In this document: positions 46,801 through 63,998 of the stretch, in pieces
Layout of the letters: every line of letters starts with the position of its first letter
Position numbering within the stretch: the stretch's first letter is position 1
Source: Montifringilla adamsi
Lineage: Eukaryota > Chordata > Aves > Passeriformes > Passeridae
NCBI GenBank assembly: GCA_017590115.1
Contig: JAGGNK010007115.1
Location: 1,161,796 to 1,225,795 of the forward strand
Length of the DNA: 64,000 nt
Direction: 5' to 3'
The notes under the pieces: generated by a model
What the model was told of the DNA's origin: nothing
What the model saw: only the letters and a program-made list of their open reading frames with translations
Databases searched by the model: none
Program-made: the position numbers and the translations under genes

Positions 46801-46898
46801 GGGTCAGCGCGGCCGCGGGGACAGCAGGCAAGCCCTGTGCGGCCAGGAGGAAACGGCCCCTGCGGGCCAAGAACCGGGTGCACCCCACGGTCAAGTAA
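1797..46898 (+). CDS. PKD1: Polycystin-1 gene, exons 2 to 46 (exon 1 lies upstream)
   Basis: Polycystin-1 is a very large membrane glycoprotein of primary cilia and cell contacts. It is autocleaved at a GPS site and pairs with the channel subunit polycystin-2. Coding exons placed by frame, GT-AG sites and phase: 1797-1868, 2359-2430, (exon 4 not found), 4970-5638, 5889-6072, 9243-9457, 10679-10791, 10884-11010, 11877-12154, 12683-12883, 13543-14067, 15082-15213, 16671-16846, 17217-17350, 17895-21517, 22461-22607, 24011-24154, 25006-25285, 26674-26890, 27303-27453, 27923-28075, 30510-30654, 31475-32077, 32519-32675, 32943-33195, 33734-33929, 34544-34714, 35024-35167, 35630-35840, 36567-36693 or its copy 37407-37533, 38176-38292, 38444-38493, 38643-38845, 39359-39458, 39988-40106, 40510-40712, 41190-41384, 41603-41742, 42311-42438, 43088-43253, 43817-43942, 44099-44273, 44728-45015, 45319-45453, 45722-46036, 46350-46898. 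Using one exon 30 copy, this is about 12.6 kb, close to the human protein of about 4300 residues. Many exon lengths equal the human ones I recall. TSC2 follows tail to tail, as in mammals. Confidence 0.97.
2150..2310 (-). mobile_element. CR1 LINE fragment, antisense
   Basis: This stretch has the signature of a reversed CR1 3' end: 'ggaagggacctt', then 'ccttgggcactgccaggg', then 'ggggcagccacagc'. The same phrases recur in about a dozen other places in the window. It lies in intron 2 just upstream of exon 3. Confidence 0.8.
2359..2430 (+). CDS. PKD1: PKD1 exon 3: leucine-rich repeat
   Basis: A second 72-bp LRR exon ([19 protein letters not shown]), with acceptor tttacag and donor gtaagt. It ends with AT, so the next exon must begin with one base that completes an Ile or Met codon. 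Confidence 0.93.
2431..4969 (+). other. Interval between PKD1 exons 3 and 5; LRR C-cap exon not found
   Basis: In human PKD1 an exon of about 170 bp here encodes the cysteine-rich LRR C-terminal cap. I searched the interval for the CxC...WL..W pattern with correctly phased splice sites and found no convincing match. The interval does contain a duplicated segment of about 125 bp (3389-3645) and a short CGG run near 4151. Otherwise nothing was recognised. Confidence 0.6.
3389..3645. repeat. Tandem duplication, two units of about 125-130 bp
   Basis: The stretch beginning gagagcc at 3389 is repeated at 3514 with a few substitutions and a short insertion (gttccctg) in the second copy. It lies in the intron where the missing exon 4 should be. 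Confidence 0.88.
4970..5638 (+). CDS. PKD1: PKD1 exon 5: WSC domain and first PKD repeat
   Basis: A 669-bp exon (human about 672). The first part is a WSC domain with its cysteine pattern ([19 protein letters not shown]), which probably binds carbohydrate. The second part is the isolated PKD repeat 1 (Ig-like) with [10 protein letters not shown] and a [12 protein letters not shown] strand. Several NxS/T glycosylation sites are present. It begins with two bases of a Gly codon and ends with one base (G) before gtgagc. The acceptor is tcctgcag. Confidence 0.95.
5889..6072 (+). CDS. PKD1: PKD1 exon 6: C-type lectin domain, first half
   Basis: A 184-bp exon, equal to the human size. It opens the C-type lectin fold ([18 protein letters not shown], then [13 protein letters not shown]). 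The acceptor is a tandem cagcag, so use of the second AG would drop one residue without shifting frame. The donor is gtgagt. Its 3' 118 bases are duplicated at 6257-6374. Confidence 0.95.
6075..6256. repeat. 51-bp minisatellite at the exon 6 donor
   Basis: Units of 51 bp start at 6075, 6126 and 6177, with a truncated one at 6228. They contain gagtgagcagggg, gctgccatcaccc and caggttttggctccct. The array begins inside the splice donor of exon 6. One more unit follows the duplicated exon fragment at 6377. Confidence 0.95.
6257..6374 (+). pseudogene. Duplicated 3' fragment of PKD1 exon 6
   Basis: These 118 bases repeat 5955-6072 with no difference that I see, offset by 302 bp, and are followed by the same gtgagtgagcagg donor. 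The copy has no polypyrimidine tract or AG acceptor at its 5' edge, so it should not be spliced in. It is either a recent tandem duplication or an assembly duplication. Confidence 0.9.
6440..8760 (+). other. Rest of PKD1 intron 6 upstream of the CR1 fragment
   Basis: No exon or RNA gene was recognised. There is a long T run at 7788-7800, but the following ccctag does not open a frame that continues the lectin domain. Exon 7 follows at 9243. Confidence 0.65.
8762..8975 (-). mobile_element. CR1 LINE fragment, antisense
   Basis: Starts near 'gtcatggaatggtttgg' and runs through 'cagggacaccttccacc', 'ccaagccctgtccaacctgg' and 'ggggcagccacagc', the reversed CR1 3' UTR pattern seen repeatedly here. 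Confidence 0.88.
9243..9457 (+). CDS. PKD1: PKD1 exon 7: C-type lectin domain, second half
   Basis: A 215-bp exon (human about 221) completing the lectin fold: [22 protein letters not shown], then the closing cysteine in HSYVCEY. The [10 protein letters not shown] stretch sits where Ca2+/sugar ligands lie in C-type lectins. The acceptor follows an unusually long T-rich tract (about 9205-9239). The donor is gtgggc. Confidence 0.95.
9665..9945 (-). mobile_element. CR1 LINE fragment (second subfamily), antisense
   Basis: Starts 'tcacagaatcacagaattt' and includes 'ggttggaagggacc', 'gtcatcgagtccaac' and 'cttcctccttaagcctag'. This differs from the 'ccttgggcactgccaggg' type and suggests another CR1 subfamily. 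Confidence 0.88.
10679..11010 (+). CDS. PKD1: PKD1 exons 8 and 9
   Basis: Exon 8 is 10679-10791 (113 bp; human about 116) and exon 9 is 10884-11010 (127 bp; human 127). They encode the linker after the lectin domain ([16 protein letters not shown]; later [17 protein letters not shown]). Exon 8 ends in phase 0 and exon 9 with one base, as expected. The intron between them is only 92 bp. Confidence 0.93.
11877..12154 (+). CDS. PKD1: PKD1 exon 10: LDL-A-like module
   Basis: A 278-bp exon, about 30 bp longer than the human exon, in frame. It has a cysteine-rich LDL-receptor-A-like segment ([21 protein letters not shown]), then a Ser/Pro/Asn-rich insert, then the conserved [15 protein letters not shown]. 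The acceptor is cttccag and the donor gtcagt. Confidence 0.92.
12300..12425 (+). mobile_element. CR1 LINE fragment, sense
   Basis: Reads 'ggtgtccctgcccatggcag', then 'ttcccacccaaaccattcc', the forward orientation of the CR1 3' UTR. It is the only clear fragment I see inside PKD1 in the sense orientation. Confidence 0.75.
12683..14067 (+). CDS. PKD1: PKD1 exon 11 equivalent, split into two exons by an extra intron
   Basis: Two exons, 12683-12883 (201 bp) and 13543-14067 (525 bp), together correspond to the single human exon 11 of about 756 bp. They encode PKD-type Ig-like repeats following the LDL-A module. The join [15 protein letters not shown] aligns without a gap to the uninterrupted human protein as I recall it. 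The intron 12884-13542 is phase 0 with gtgagt and cccaacag. The second exon is GC-rich, with strands such as [18 protein letters not shown] and [19 protein letters not shown]. Confidence 0.93.
12910..13516 (-). mobile_element. Solo LTR of an endogenous retrovirus-like element, antisense
   Basis: On the - strand there is a TATA-like box (gtatataac, about 13055-13065) followed about 115 bases later by AATAAA (12945-12940), the U3-R layout of an LTR. Candidate ends read TGT...ACA on that strand. No internal retroviral coding sequence is present, so it looks like a solo LTR. No convincing target-site duplication was found, so the boundaries are approximate. It fills nearly the whole intron within the exon 11 equivalent. 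Confidence 0.72.
15082..17350 (+). CDS. PKD1: PKD1 exons 12 to 14: PKD repeats
   Basis: Exon 12 is 15082-15213 (132 bp), exon 13 is 16671-16846 (176 bp) and exon 14 is 17217-17350 (134 bp); all three equal the human sizes. Conserved strands include [40 protein letters not shown] and, across the exon 13/14 join, the PKD signature LWDFGDG. Introns between them hold the 20-bp repeat at 15854 and otherwise nothing recognised. Confidence 0.95.
15854..15933. repeat. 20-bp tandem repeat, four copies
   Basis: The unit cactaatttgctgggtgcag (with g/a variation) starts at 15854, 15874, 15894 and 15914, in PKD1 intron 12. Confidence 0.95.
17895..21517 (+). CDS. PKD1: PKD1 exon 15: about 12 PKD repeats and start of the REJ region
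   Basis: A single 3623-bp exon (human about 3620). Repeats are marked by WDFGDSS, FDMGDGT, WTFGDGS, WDFGNNE, WDFGDGT, then degenerate versions (WILCDRC, WVVQRDG, WYLEDGS, WEVPNGT, SISGDY, WQFCLWK), and finally WSFGDGS. Each Ig-like repeat carries NxS/T glycosylation sites and a closing VTVTxxN-type strand. After about 21030 the REJ region begins ([18 protein letters not shown]; later [20 protein letters not shown]). The acceptor is aatgcag. The exon ends in phase 0 at gtaaga. Confidence 0.98.
21518..22460 (+). other. PKD1 intron 15
   Basis: No repeat or exon was recognised. The sequence turns AT-richer after about 22050. Exon 16 follows a ctccttgcaagcag acceptor. Confidence 0.6.
22461..25285 (+). 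CDS. PKD1: PKD1 exons 16 to 18: REJ region
   Basis: Exon 16 is 22461-22607 (147 bp; human about 150), exon 17 is 24011-24154 (144 bp) and exon 18 is 25006-25285 (280 bp, as human). Conserved blocks are [73 protein letters not shown] and GEGYTFTL. The REJ (receptor for egg jelly) module lies between the PKD repeats and the GAIN/GPS domain. The exon 16 donor is gtacgt. Confidence 0.96.
22664..22880 (-). mobile_element. CR1 LINE fragment, antisense
   Basis: Starts near 'gagtcatggggtggttgg' and continues through 'gatcatccagtgccacccc', 'caaggacaccttccacg' and 'ggggcagccacagcc'. It lies in intron 16, about 57 bases downstream of the exon 16 donor. Confidence 0.88.
22881..24010 (+). other. Remainder of PKD1 intron 16
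   Basis: Nothing recognised beyond unique intronic sequence. Exon 17 follows a ccttcccag acceptor. Confidence 0.55.
26470..26600 (-). mobile_element. Decayed CR1 LINE fragment, antisense
   Basis: 'tcctggaatggtttagagcg' followed by 'ccaggacacctcccac' and 'ccaggtcgctccaaacccc' resembles the reversed CR1 3' end with more divergence. It lies about 75 bases upstream of exon 19. Confidence 0.65.
26674..30654 (+). CDS. PKD1: PKD1 exons 19 to 22: REJ end and GAIN domain start
   Basis: Exon 19 is 26674-26890 (217 bp), exon 20 is 27303-27453 (151 bp), exon 21 is 27923-28075 (153 bp) and exon 22 is 30510-30654 (145 bp). Exons 21 and 22 equal human sizes; 19 and 20 differ by multiples of three. Conserved blocks are [60 protein letters not shown] and [18 protein letters not shown]. 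Phases agree at each join. Confidence 0.96.
28270..28700 (-). mobile_element. Longer CR1 LINE 3' fragment, antisense
   Basis: The most complete CR1 remnant in PKD1. It runs from 'gaaccatggaatggtttggg' through 'gcagccacagcttctctggg' and 'ccattccccattgtcctgtc' to about 28700. It lies in intron 21. Confidence 0.88.
28701..30120 (+). other. PKD1 intron 21, middle part
   Basis: No exon recognised. The long polypyrimidine tract known from human intron 21 is not here; only a short run (cctcctccctccctccctaatc, 28990-29011) is seen. Confidence 0.6.
30122..30250 (-). mobile_element. CR1 LINE fragment, antisense
   Basis: 'agaatcacagagtcctggaa' then 'gcttgggttggaagg', 'ccaagccctgtccaacctgg' and 'gcagccacagcttctcaggg'. 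Internally deleted relative to the other copies. Confidence 0.83.
31475..32675 (+). CDS. PKD1: PKD1 exons 23 and 24: GAIN domain
   Basis: Exon 23 is 31475-32077 (603 bp; human about 630) and exon 24 is 32519-32675 (157 bp, as human). Conserved blocks are [40 protein letters not shown] and [20 protein letters not shown]. The frame upstream of 31475 is open by chance, but the tcctggcag acceptor and homology fix the start. The region folds into the GAIN domain needed for GPS autocleavage. Confidence 0.96.
32943..33195 (+). CDS. PKD1: PKD1 exon 25: GPS autoproteolysis site
   Basis: A 253-bp exon, equal to human. It contains [15 protein letters not shown], then the GPS motif [15 protein letters not shown]. 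The HL|T tripeptide is the cis-autocleavage point that yields the N-terminal and C-terminal polycystin-1 fragments; both flanking residues are intact. The exon ends in phase 0 at gtgagt. Confidence 0.97.
33734..33929 (+). CDS. PKD1: PKD1 exon 26: first membrane segment and PLAT start
   Basis: A 196-bp exon, equal to human. It encodes transmembrane segment 1 ([20 protein letters not shown]), a short cytoplasmic stretch, and the first PLAT strand ([16 protein letters not shown]). The acceptor is ttctgcag and the donor gtgagc. Confidence 0.97.
34100..34400 (-). mobile_element. CR1 LINE fragment, antisense
   Basis: 'gaatggtttgggttagaagg', then 'ccaggataccttccactagc', 'aggctgctccaccactgg' and a diverged tail. 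It lies in intron 26. Confidence 0.78.
34544..35167 (+). CDS. PKD1: PKD1 exons 27 and 28: PLAT domain
   Basis: Exon 27 is 34544-34714 (171 bp) and exon 28 is 35024-35167 (144 bp); both equal human. PLAT strands include [51 protein letters not shown] and [12 protein letters not shown], then NDWLSVE. The PLAT domain is the first intracellular loop and binds lipid and protein partners in the polycystin family. Confidence 0.97.
35190..35500 (-). mobile_element. Diverged CR1 LINE fragment, upstream part, antisense
   Basis: 'cccttctccggacacgctcc', 'gaggttcccagaactgaccc' and 'gccaggtgccattggcctc' match the reversed segment of CR1 upstream of its 3' UTR. It sits in intron 28. Confidence 0.7.
35630..35840 (+). 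CDS. PKD1: PKD1 exon 29: second membrane segment
   Basis: A 211-bp exon, equal to human. It holds [20 protein letters not shown], the invariant [18 protein letters not shown], and transmembrane segment 2 ([17 protein letters not shown]). It ends CTCAG|gtgtgt, a fairly weak donor that is copied many times in the minisatellite directly behind it. The last 87 bases are duplicated at 36734-36820. Confidence 0.96.
35841..36257. repeat. 34-36-bp minisatellite built from the exon 29 donor junction, copy 1
   Basis: Twelve units (one of 27, eight of 36 and three of 34 bp), each ending in ctcag and nearly all followed by gtgtg. The consensus core ggtgggcagtgtccacctca corresponds to the last bases of exon 29. 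The reading frame of exon 29 stays open through the array as far as about 36534. Confidence 0.95.
36567..36693 (+). CDS. PKD1: PKD1 exon 30, first copy: third membrane segment
   Basis: A 127-bp exon, equal to human. It completes [20 protein letters not shown] and encodes transmembrane segment 3 ([20 protein letters not shown]), ending ARGK in phase 0. The acceptor is ccctgcag and the donor gtaagg. A copy that looks identical lies at 37407-37533. Using both in series would shift the frame (127 is not a multiple of three), so a working transcript uses only one. Confidence 0.93.
36734..36820 (+). pseudogene. Duplicated 3' fragment of PKD1 exon 29
   Basis: These 87 bases repeat 35754-35840 with two silent third-position transitions (tgt/tgc, gct/gcc), and the next intron base group reads gtgggt instead of gtgtgt. 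There is no acceptor at the duplication edge in the right frame, so it should stay intronic. Confidence 0.92.
36821..37097. repeat. Donor-junction minisatellite, copy 2
   Basis: Eight units of the same 27/34/36-bp repeat. It is 140 bp shorter than copy 1, so the two arrays differ in unit number while the downstream 3' parts of the duplication look identical. Confidence 0.94.
37407..37533 (+). CDS. PKD1: PKD1 exon 30, second copy
   Basis: I see no difference from 36567-36693, including acceptor and donor. As the copy nearer exon 31 it may be the one used, or the two may be mutually exclusive. Alternatively one copy is an assembly artefact. Confidence 0.7.
38176..40106 (+). CDS. PKD1: PKD1 exons 31 to 35: large cytoplasmic loop
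   Basis: Exons: 38176-38292 (117 bp), 38444-38493 (50 bp), 38643-38845 (203 bp), 39359-39458 (100 bp) and 39988-40106 (119 bp). They encode the acidic, Ser-rich loop between membrane segments 3 and 4: [65 protein letters not shown]. All phases agree. Exons 31 and 35 equal the human lengths I recall. Confidence 0.94.
39175..39296. repeat. 61-bp tandem duplication in PKD1 intron 33
   Basis: Two units beginning tgtcccagggacaaggacat at 39175 and 39236, differing at a few positions. Confidence 0.92.
40510..41384 (+). CDS. PKD1: PKD1 exons 36 and 37: membrane segments 4 and 5
   Basis: Exon 36 is 40510-40712 (203 bp) and exon 37 is 41190-41384 (195 bp); both equal human. Blocks: [20 protein letters not shown], segment 4; [20 protein letters not shown], segment 5; then [20 protein letters not shown] and [21 protein letters not shown] second AG six bases into exon 36 (ttgcag) would remove two residues in frame; the first gives the human length. 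Confidence 0.94.
40780..40960 (-). mobile_element. CR1 LINE fragment, antisense
   Basis: 'atcatggaattgttaaggtg', 'gatcaagtccatcaggcacc' and 'cctgccctgggcagcccc' match the second CR1 subfamily, reversed. It is in intron 36. Confidence 0.8.
41603..44273 (+). CDS. PKD1: PKD1 exons 38 to 42: membrane segment 6 and polycystin (TOP) domain
   Basis: Exons: 41603-41742 (140 bp), 42311-42438 (128 bp), 43088-43253 (166 bp), 43817-43942 (126 bp) and 44099-44273 (175 bp). Segment 6 is [20 protein letters not shown]. The extracellular polycystin domain follows, with [40 protein letters not shown] and [13 protein letters not shown]. Exons 39 and 40 are about 15 and 24 bp longer than human, both in frame. 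The domain contacts polycystin-2 in the complex. Confidence 0.94.
42601..42800 (-). mobile_element. CR1 LINE fragment, antisense
   Basis: 'gtggaatgctggaatggttt' then 'gctgggagggaccttaaag', 'ggggcagccacagcttctct' and 'cccaatatcccatctaag'. Intron 39. Confidence 0.88.
44728..46036 (+). CDS. PKD1: PKD1 exons 43 to 45: membrane segments 7 to 11
   Basis: Exons: 44728-45015 (288 bp; human about 291), 45319-45453 (135 bp, as human) and 45722-46036 (315 bp; human about 306). Hydrophobic segments include [65 protein letters not shown] and the stretch around [20 protein letters not shown]. The [18 protein letters not shown] and [20 protein letters not shown] blocks are strongly conserved. This is the channel-like core homologous to polycystin-2. 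Confidence 0.95.
46350..46898 (+). CDS. PKD1: PKD1 exon 46: cytoplasmic C-tail and stop
   Basis: Encodes [20 protein letters not shown], a Ser-rich linker ([12 protein letters not shown]), then the coiled coil that binds polycystin-2 ([35 protein letters not shown]), a basic run ([11 protein letters not shown]), and the end [13 protein letters not shown]. The stop is TAA at 46896-46898. The human terminal KVHPSST motif, reported for ciliary targeting, is RVHPTVK here. The exon is very GC-rich. Confidence 0.96.
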   Translation, partial: FRHKVRFEGMEPLPSRDSSDSKSFRGPTPSAASDSSRTSTSSSQLDGLSLVLSARDSLEVDADIQRLLSLFEMLLAQFDRVNQVTEDVSRIEHLLEFSRSRRARRRHRGPEGGPGSSEQGPSLEVPDTEPLSPRCAGAVPMPGRLLRASRGVSAAAGTAGKPCAARRKRPLRAKNRVHPTVK

Positions 46899-47552
46899 CG
46901 GGGGCGCGGGAGCGATGCCCTGGCAGGGCTTTGTTGGGTGGGCTGTGCCCACCTGGAGCTGCCGCGGCGGCTGGGCCGGCCGGGCACAGGGGCGCTCCGG
47001 CCACGCCGCTGGCACGGCCACCGGCCCTCCAGAAGTGGCCCCATGGGAGCGTTCCAGGGGTAAAGGTGGAAGGGGAGAAGGCCGAGCCTTTCCCCGGGGC
47101 ATGAGCAGGTGCAGGAGATGCCTGCGGGCTCACAGGGAGCAGCTGGGGCTGTTCAAGGGCCCCGGCTGCAACCGGCCACAGGTGGGACTGGGGTGGGCAC
47201 AGGGGGACGGGACAAAGCTCCCCCCCTTCCCTGCTGGCTGTGCCGGGTGGGAAAGGGAGAGGAGAGCCCCAGGCCTTGAAGGTTTGAACCAAGTCTTGGA
47301 TTTTTGTCGACCAGACGCACTGTGGAGGAAAGCGACAGCTTTCGAGAAGGTATTTAACCCACCTTGTTTTTTTAAGCATAAATAGATATATAGAGAAATG
47401 CTATCTACACCCAGAGCAGTTAATTTCCAGTATTGGCTACTTTTATCCTCCAGAAATTGGTACTATTATTTGTATTTAAAGAAATCCAATATTTAAAACA
47501 AAGGACATTGCAGCGAGCTGGGGACGAGAGACCCCTGGGCTGCCTCAGCCAC

Positions 47553-47618
47553 CTCCCAGCGTGGGGTTCCCAAACTCCCAGCGTGGGGTTCCCAAACTCC
47601 CAGCGTGGGGTTCCCAAC
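47553..47618. repeat. 22-bp tandem repeat, three copies
   Basis: The unit ctcccagcgtggggttccca plus aa starts at 47553, 47575 and 47597, in the likely PKD1 3' UTR. Confidence 0.93.
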
Positions 47619-49581
47619 GTGCTGGTGTCACTGCGGTCCCCACCTGCCCTGTCCCCCCGCCGTGGCCCCGGGGTGCAGGCGCCACTGGCTGCTTGGCTTC
47701 TCTAACCCAAGGAATGTATTGCCCTAAGTATATGTATTTTTTTTTTTTTTGGTTTACTTGTTCCTATGTACTGCCCAGCACTTTAAACAAGGCTTTCCTC
47801 GGCTACCAGTGACACGTGCGAGCTAAGAATGGGATAATATATCACAAAAGCAGTATTTTGTTTGTTTAAATCATAAACTGAAATGGGCAGGGAGGAGGGG
47901 AGCGCAGCCCCAGCTCAGGCAGCAGTGCCAGCGCCTTCCCTGAGCACAAAGGAGGCAGGTGAAGCCCTGAGGGAGCTTTTTTTGGGGTCCCTCCAGCCCT
48001 GCCAGCTGGGATTCACCATGTGCTGGGCTGCAGCTGCTGGGCTACAGCTGGCCTGTGCCATGGGGCCCCCCCAGATCACAGCCTGGGGGTGCCTGAAGCC
48101 CCCCCAGGGGCTGCCTTCCTCTCCTCAACCCCATTTCACCTTATGGCTATTGTAAGTAATTTATACGGGGTTTGTTTGGTTTTTAAATGTATATATTTTT
48201 GTATGTTTGCTATATTTTCATAGCATCGGTACCGTGTTTGAAACATGTAGATAGGAGACAGAACACTATTGTCAGAGTTATTTAAAGGATGTATTAAGTG
48301 CTTCTTCCTGGGAATGTCCCGTGTATATAAGGATTGGGTGTCTGTGTGTGTGTGGTGCGTGTGCTTTCCTGGGCTGGCTCGGGGCAGTGGCCACAGGTGG
48401 ATGGGGAAGAGCCCTCCGTGAGTTCCAGAACCTGCTCCATGCTTTGGACAGGTGAGAGGGTGGAAGGGAAGGTGGAGGGGGCAGAGCTGCAGGGCAGGGA
48501 GGCTTTTCCAGGTGGAGAGAGGGGGCTCCTAAAGCACTTCCATTGCTCCATCCCCTCCTGAGCCTCCCCTCCAGCCCCCGGCTGTGTTGGATACTTGTGA
48601 AGATTTCACTCCAGCATCCGTGTGCTCCCTTGGCCATGTGAGTCAGGCTGGCTGCAGGGGGACACTGGCTGCTCTGGGGTGCCTTTGGGACAGGTCTAAG
48701 GTACCTTGGGAAAACTCAGGTGCTGTGCAGGACAGATGTTGTGGAAAGGTTGCAGAGGGATGAGGGCAGGAGAAGACAAGGGAGGTGGTGCTTGGTCAGC
48801 ATGGAGGTGTTGGAAGAGCAGAGGGCGCAGAGGAGTGGAGTGCACGGGGGAGAAATGCAATCCTGGTAACCAGGACAGGGGGGGAGAGGGCAGAGAGGGG
48901 CCCAGAGGGCAGGAGTGGGACAGGGAGGTGCCTGCAGCAGGCAGAGCCCACAGCTGGAGGCTGAGCCGGGGCTGGGACCAGGTGCTGGTCAGCTCTGTGC
49001 TCAAAAAAAACCCCTGGTTTCCAAGCCAGAGATAGAAAACTGTTTGCCTTGGATTTTTGTTTAACTTCCCAGGCAGCACAGTACCAGGCTCAGCTCTGGC
49101 ACATTTCCATGACTCCTTTTTGGTGACAGTGCCATGTTCCCAAAGCCAGGCAGTAAGAGGAGCAGTGGTGAGGTGTCCCAGAGAGCTGGGATGTCCCCAG
49201 GGCCCAGGGCTGGAGTCCCTCCAGCTCCAAAGCTCCTTTCCCCACACACCTGCCCTGGCACAACCCGTCTCACCTGTGTGGAGCACCAAGGGTGTAGATC
49301 CAGCCACTCCAAGGGCTCTCTGGGAATATTCAGTGATTGAAAGGTCCCAAATAAACCAAGCAGGTCTTGGAAGCCTCTTGAAGAGCCAAAAAGTTCAGTT
49401 CCTGATGGTCAGTTCTCAGCTCGAGTATCCTCATTAGAGGAGGTTGGGAGTAGGAGGGAAGCAGGGGCCAGCAGGGCCCCAGATGTTTTTGAGCAGCCAT
49501 TCCTAAGCTAAGGGGCAGCTGGAACAAAGATGCTCCCCAAATCCATCTGGATTTTTGTTCCCAAGTGCCTGTTCCTTGCCC

Positions 49582-49606
49582 TGCGTGTGTGTGTGTGTGT
49601 GAGTGT
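49582..49606. repeat. GT dinucleotide microsatellite
   Basis: A short run of gtgtgtgt with one interruption (gagtgtg), likely length-variable between individuals. Confidence 0.85.
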
Positions 49607-49865
49607 GACTTTTCCAAGTGCTCCTGCTGATGCCAGAGGAGCAGAAACGGGATCAGACAACTGCCCTACTTCCCTGAAGTACGGAGAGCAGCTCTGCCCC
49701 CCGCAGTCCCTTGAAAAGCCCAGCCCTGCGTGGTGGGCAGCACCCACAGCTTCCAGCACTCCCAGTTCTCCGTGCAGCAGCTCCTGTGCCAGCTCCAGCA
49801 GTGTCCCAGGGTCCCCTCCATGTCCCAGCTAGAGGGATTCAGTCATGGACTTACACCCTCACAGC

Positions 49866-49871
49866 AATAAA
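49866..49871 (+). terminator. Candidate PKD1 poly(A) signal, proximal
   Basis: AATAAA in cacagcaataaacttg. It could serve as an alternative end to the downstream signal. Confidence 0.4.
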
Positions 49872-50198
49872 CTTGACTCAAAGCCCATAAATCCCCCTGA
49901 ATGTATATTTTTGTGTCTGTAGTCAGCGAGAGATGGTGTCTTATTTATTGCCTTGAATCTCACAGTGATGTATCAGGATCAAGCTGCTTAAGTGAAAAAT
50001 GAGACCCCCATGCATTCGTTCCAAGGGAGAGGGAGGGACTTCTGTAAGTGCCTTATTTTTTCTAATTTTTGGGGTTTTTTTTTAAAGAACAATGATTGTG
50101 ACCAAAATGCCAACAGTTCCTGTCTGGTCAGCATTTCACTGCAAACAAAAATGGTATTTTGTAACTGTGGGGATGTTTCTTACAAAGTGACAAAGTCA

Positions 50199-50204
50199 AA
50201 TAAA
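50199..50204 (+). terminator. Candidate PKD1 poly(A) signal, distal
   Basis: AATAAA in gtcaaataaacacttgac, followed about 20 bases later by a GT-rich element (ggtggttttgtcctg), the usual layout of a cleavage site. It lies about 3.3 kb past the stop. Confidence 0.5.
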
Positions 50205-50604
50205 CACTTGACTGCTAAAACCTGGCTCAGGTGGTTTTGTCCTGCTCCAGATGCTCCTCTCCACCCCACCCTCATTCTCTCTGCAGCCATAATTTTAATT
50301 AAGGTGTCCTGCACAGCACAAGACACTTCCTAAGATCCTCCAGCCTATCAGAGCTGGTGTTAATGAATGAGCTCACCTGTGGTCACTGGGGGTGGCACAA
50401 GGACAAAGCTGGCCAAGTCCCCTCCCCAGCACAGAGGGAATATCCCAGTCCAGGACTGGAACACAGCCAGGAATCTGTGTGTCCAGCACTGGGAGGAGTG
50501 GGGGTTCCATCAGCGACCCAGGCTGGGAAACTAAACCAGGCTAGGAGGAAAGATTCATATTGAACTTTCCCAGGATATCAAGACCACACTGATCAGACAA
50601 ATAT

Positions 50605-50610
50605 TTTATT
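50605..50610 (-). terminator. Candidate TSC2 poly(A) signal
   Basis: tttatt on the + strand reads AATAAA on the - strand. It is the first such signal I find downstream of the TSC2 stop, about 1.07 kb away. The converging PKD1 signal is about 400 bases off. Confidence 0.5.
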
Positions 50611-51683
50611 TCCTTTACGACTCAAACACTCGAACACAACAGACACTTGGTGTTCCCACACACCTGCACAGGCGAGGGCTGTCCCTTTGTCCCCTCACCT
50701 GTCCCTTCACAGTCCCACATTGTGCACATTGCACTTGTCTTCATCTCCCTGCTGGCAGCCATTCCCAAAGCCACGCTTCCCACTCATGGACCAAGCAGGA
50801 GATGAAGTTCTCACAGTATAGTCCAGCTTATGAGGTGCCTCCCAGTTGGGTGCTGTAGTGTCTGGTGCCCTCCTTGCCTCAGGATGGGCTGCAAGTCCCA
50901 TTCCAGCTGTGCCCACCTACCCTGGAAGCTCCAACTGAGCTGCTTCAGTCTCCCCTGAGAGCCCCCCCCTGTCAGGGAATAAGTAAAACTCGTGGGGAGA
51001 TGATGCCCCAAGACTTGTCAGCTGTCAAAAAAGGATTTATCAGGTGCATGGGGAAGGGTGAGACACCCCAGCATTCCTGCAACCAGGAAAGTTCTGCAGA
51101 TGGCCAAAATGAAGACAAACTTTGGGAACTTAAGCAGCATTTTGGGCAGGAGAGAACTCTCAACTCTTTCCAGAGCTGGCAGCAGAATGAGTCAGAGCCT
51201 GAAGAGTCCAAGTGCTGACAGCCCTGAGGTTCAGGGAGGAGCTGGGATTCTGGGGTGCTCAGAAATAGCAACTGGATTTTCAATACTAAATATTTCATTC
51301 CCAACAAAGTCCTCAAAAATCCCACAATTCCTGTACCTTCACATGAGGATGTGCAGAATATTATCCTTTGTCTGCTTCCACCAGGAGCTGGTATGGAAGG
51401 AGTCCAAAGAAAGGTTCTGCAGGGAATTTCCCAACATGGAAGCTTTGAAACAGCTCAAATCAAACCAAACACGGTGGGTTGGTCCTCTGGGAGCTTCTGC
51501 TGGGAATCCAGTGTCGTCCTCAGGGGCACCCAAAGCTCCTGGCAGGTTCAGTGCCAAGTCCACATGCAAGGAGCAGCCAGGCTGCGCCTCCCATCCCTGT
51601 GTCCATGCAGGTGCAGGGATCAGCAGGCAGGGAACACAATTCCACGGCCTCAGTGTCCCTGCAGGGACACCCTGAGCCTGGCC
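50611..51683 (-). other. Probable TSC2 3' UTR
   Basis: Lies between the TSC2 stop and its first AATAAA. No conserved coding sequence was recognised. A human 3' UTR of only about 100 bases is recalled, so a nearer non-canonical signal is possible. Confidence 0.4.

Positions 51684-63998
<12,315 letters not shown>

Larger units (their letters stand above)
46899..50225 (+). other. Probable PKD1 3' UTR and flank
   Basis: No coding exon is recognised after the PKD1 stop. It contains a 22-bp repeat (47553), AT-rich stretches (47370-47500, 47730-47880, 48145-48310) typical of 3' UTRs, and GT runs (near 48340 and 49586). Two AATAAA signals lie at 49866 and 50199. The actual end of the transcript cannot be fixed from sequence alone. 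Confidence 0.55.

Noticed and set aside
46753..47385. 210-codon open frame over the PKD1 stop region
   Set aside because: A different frame of the GC-rich last exon continuing into the 3' UTR; no homology or splice support.
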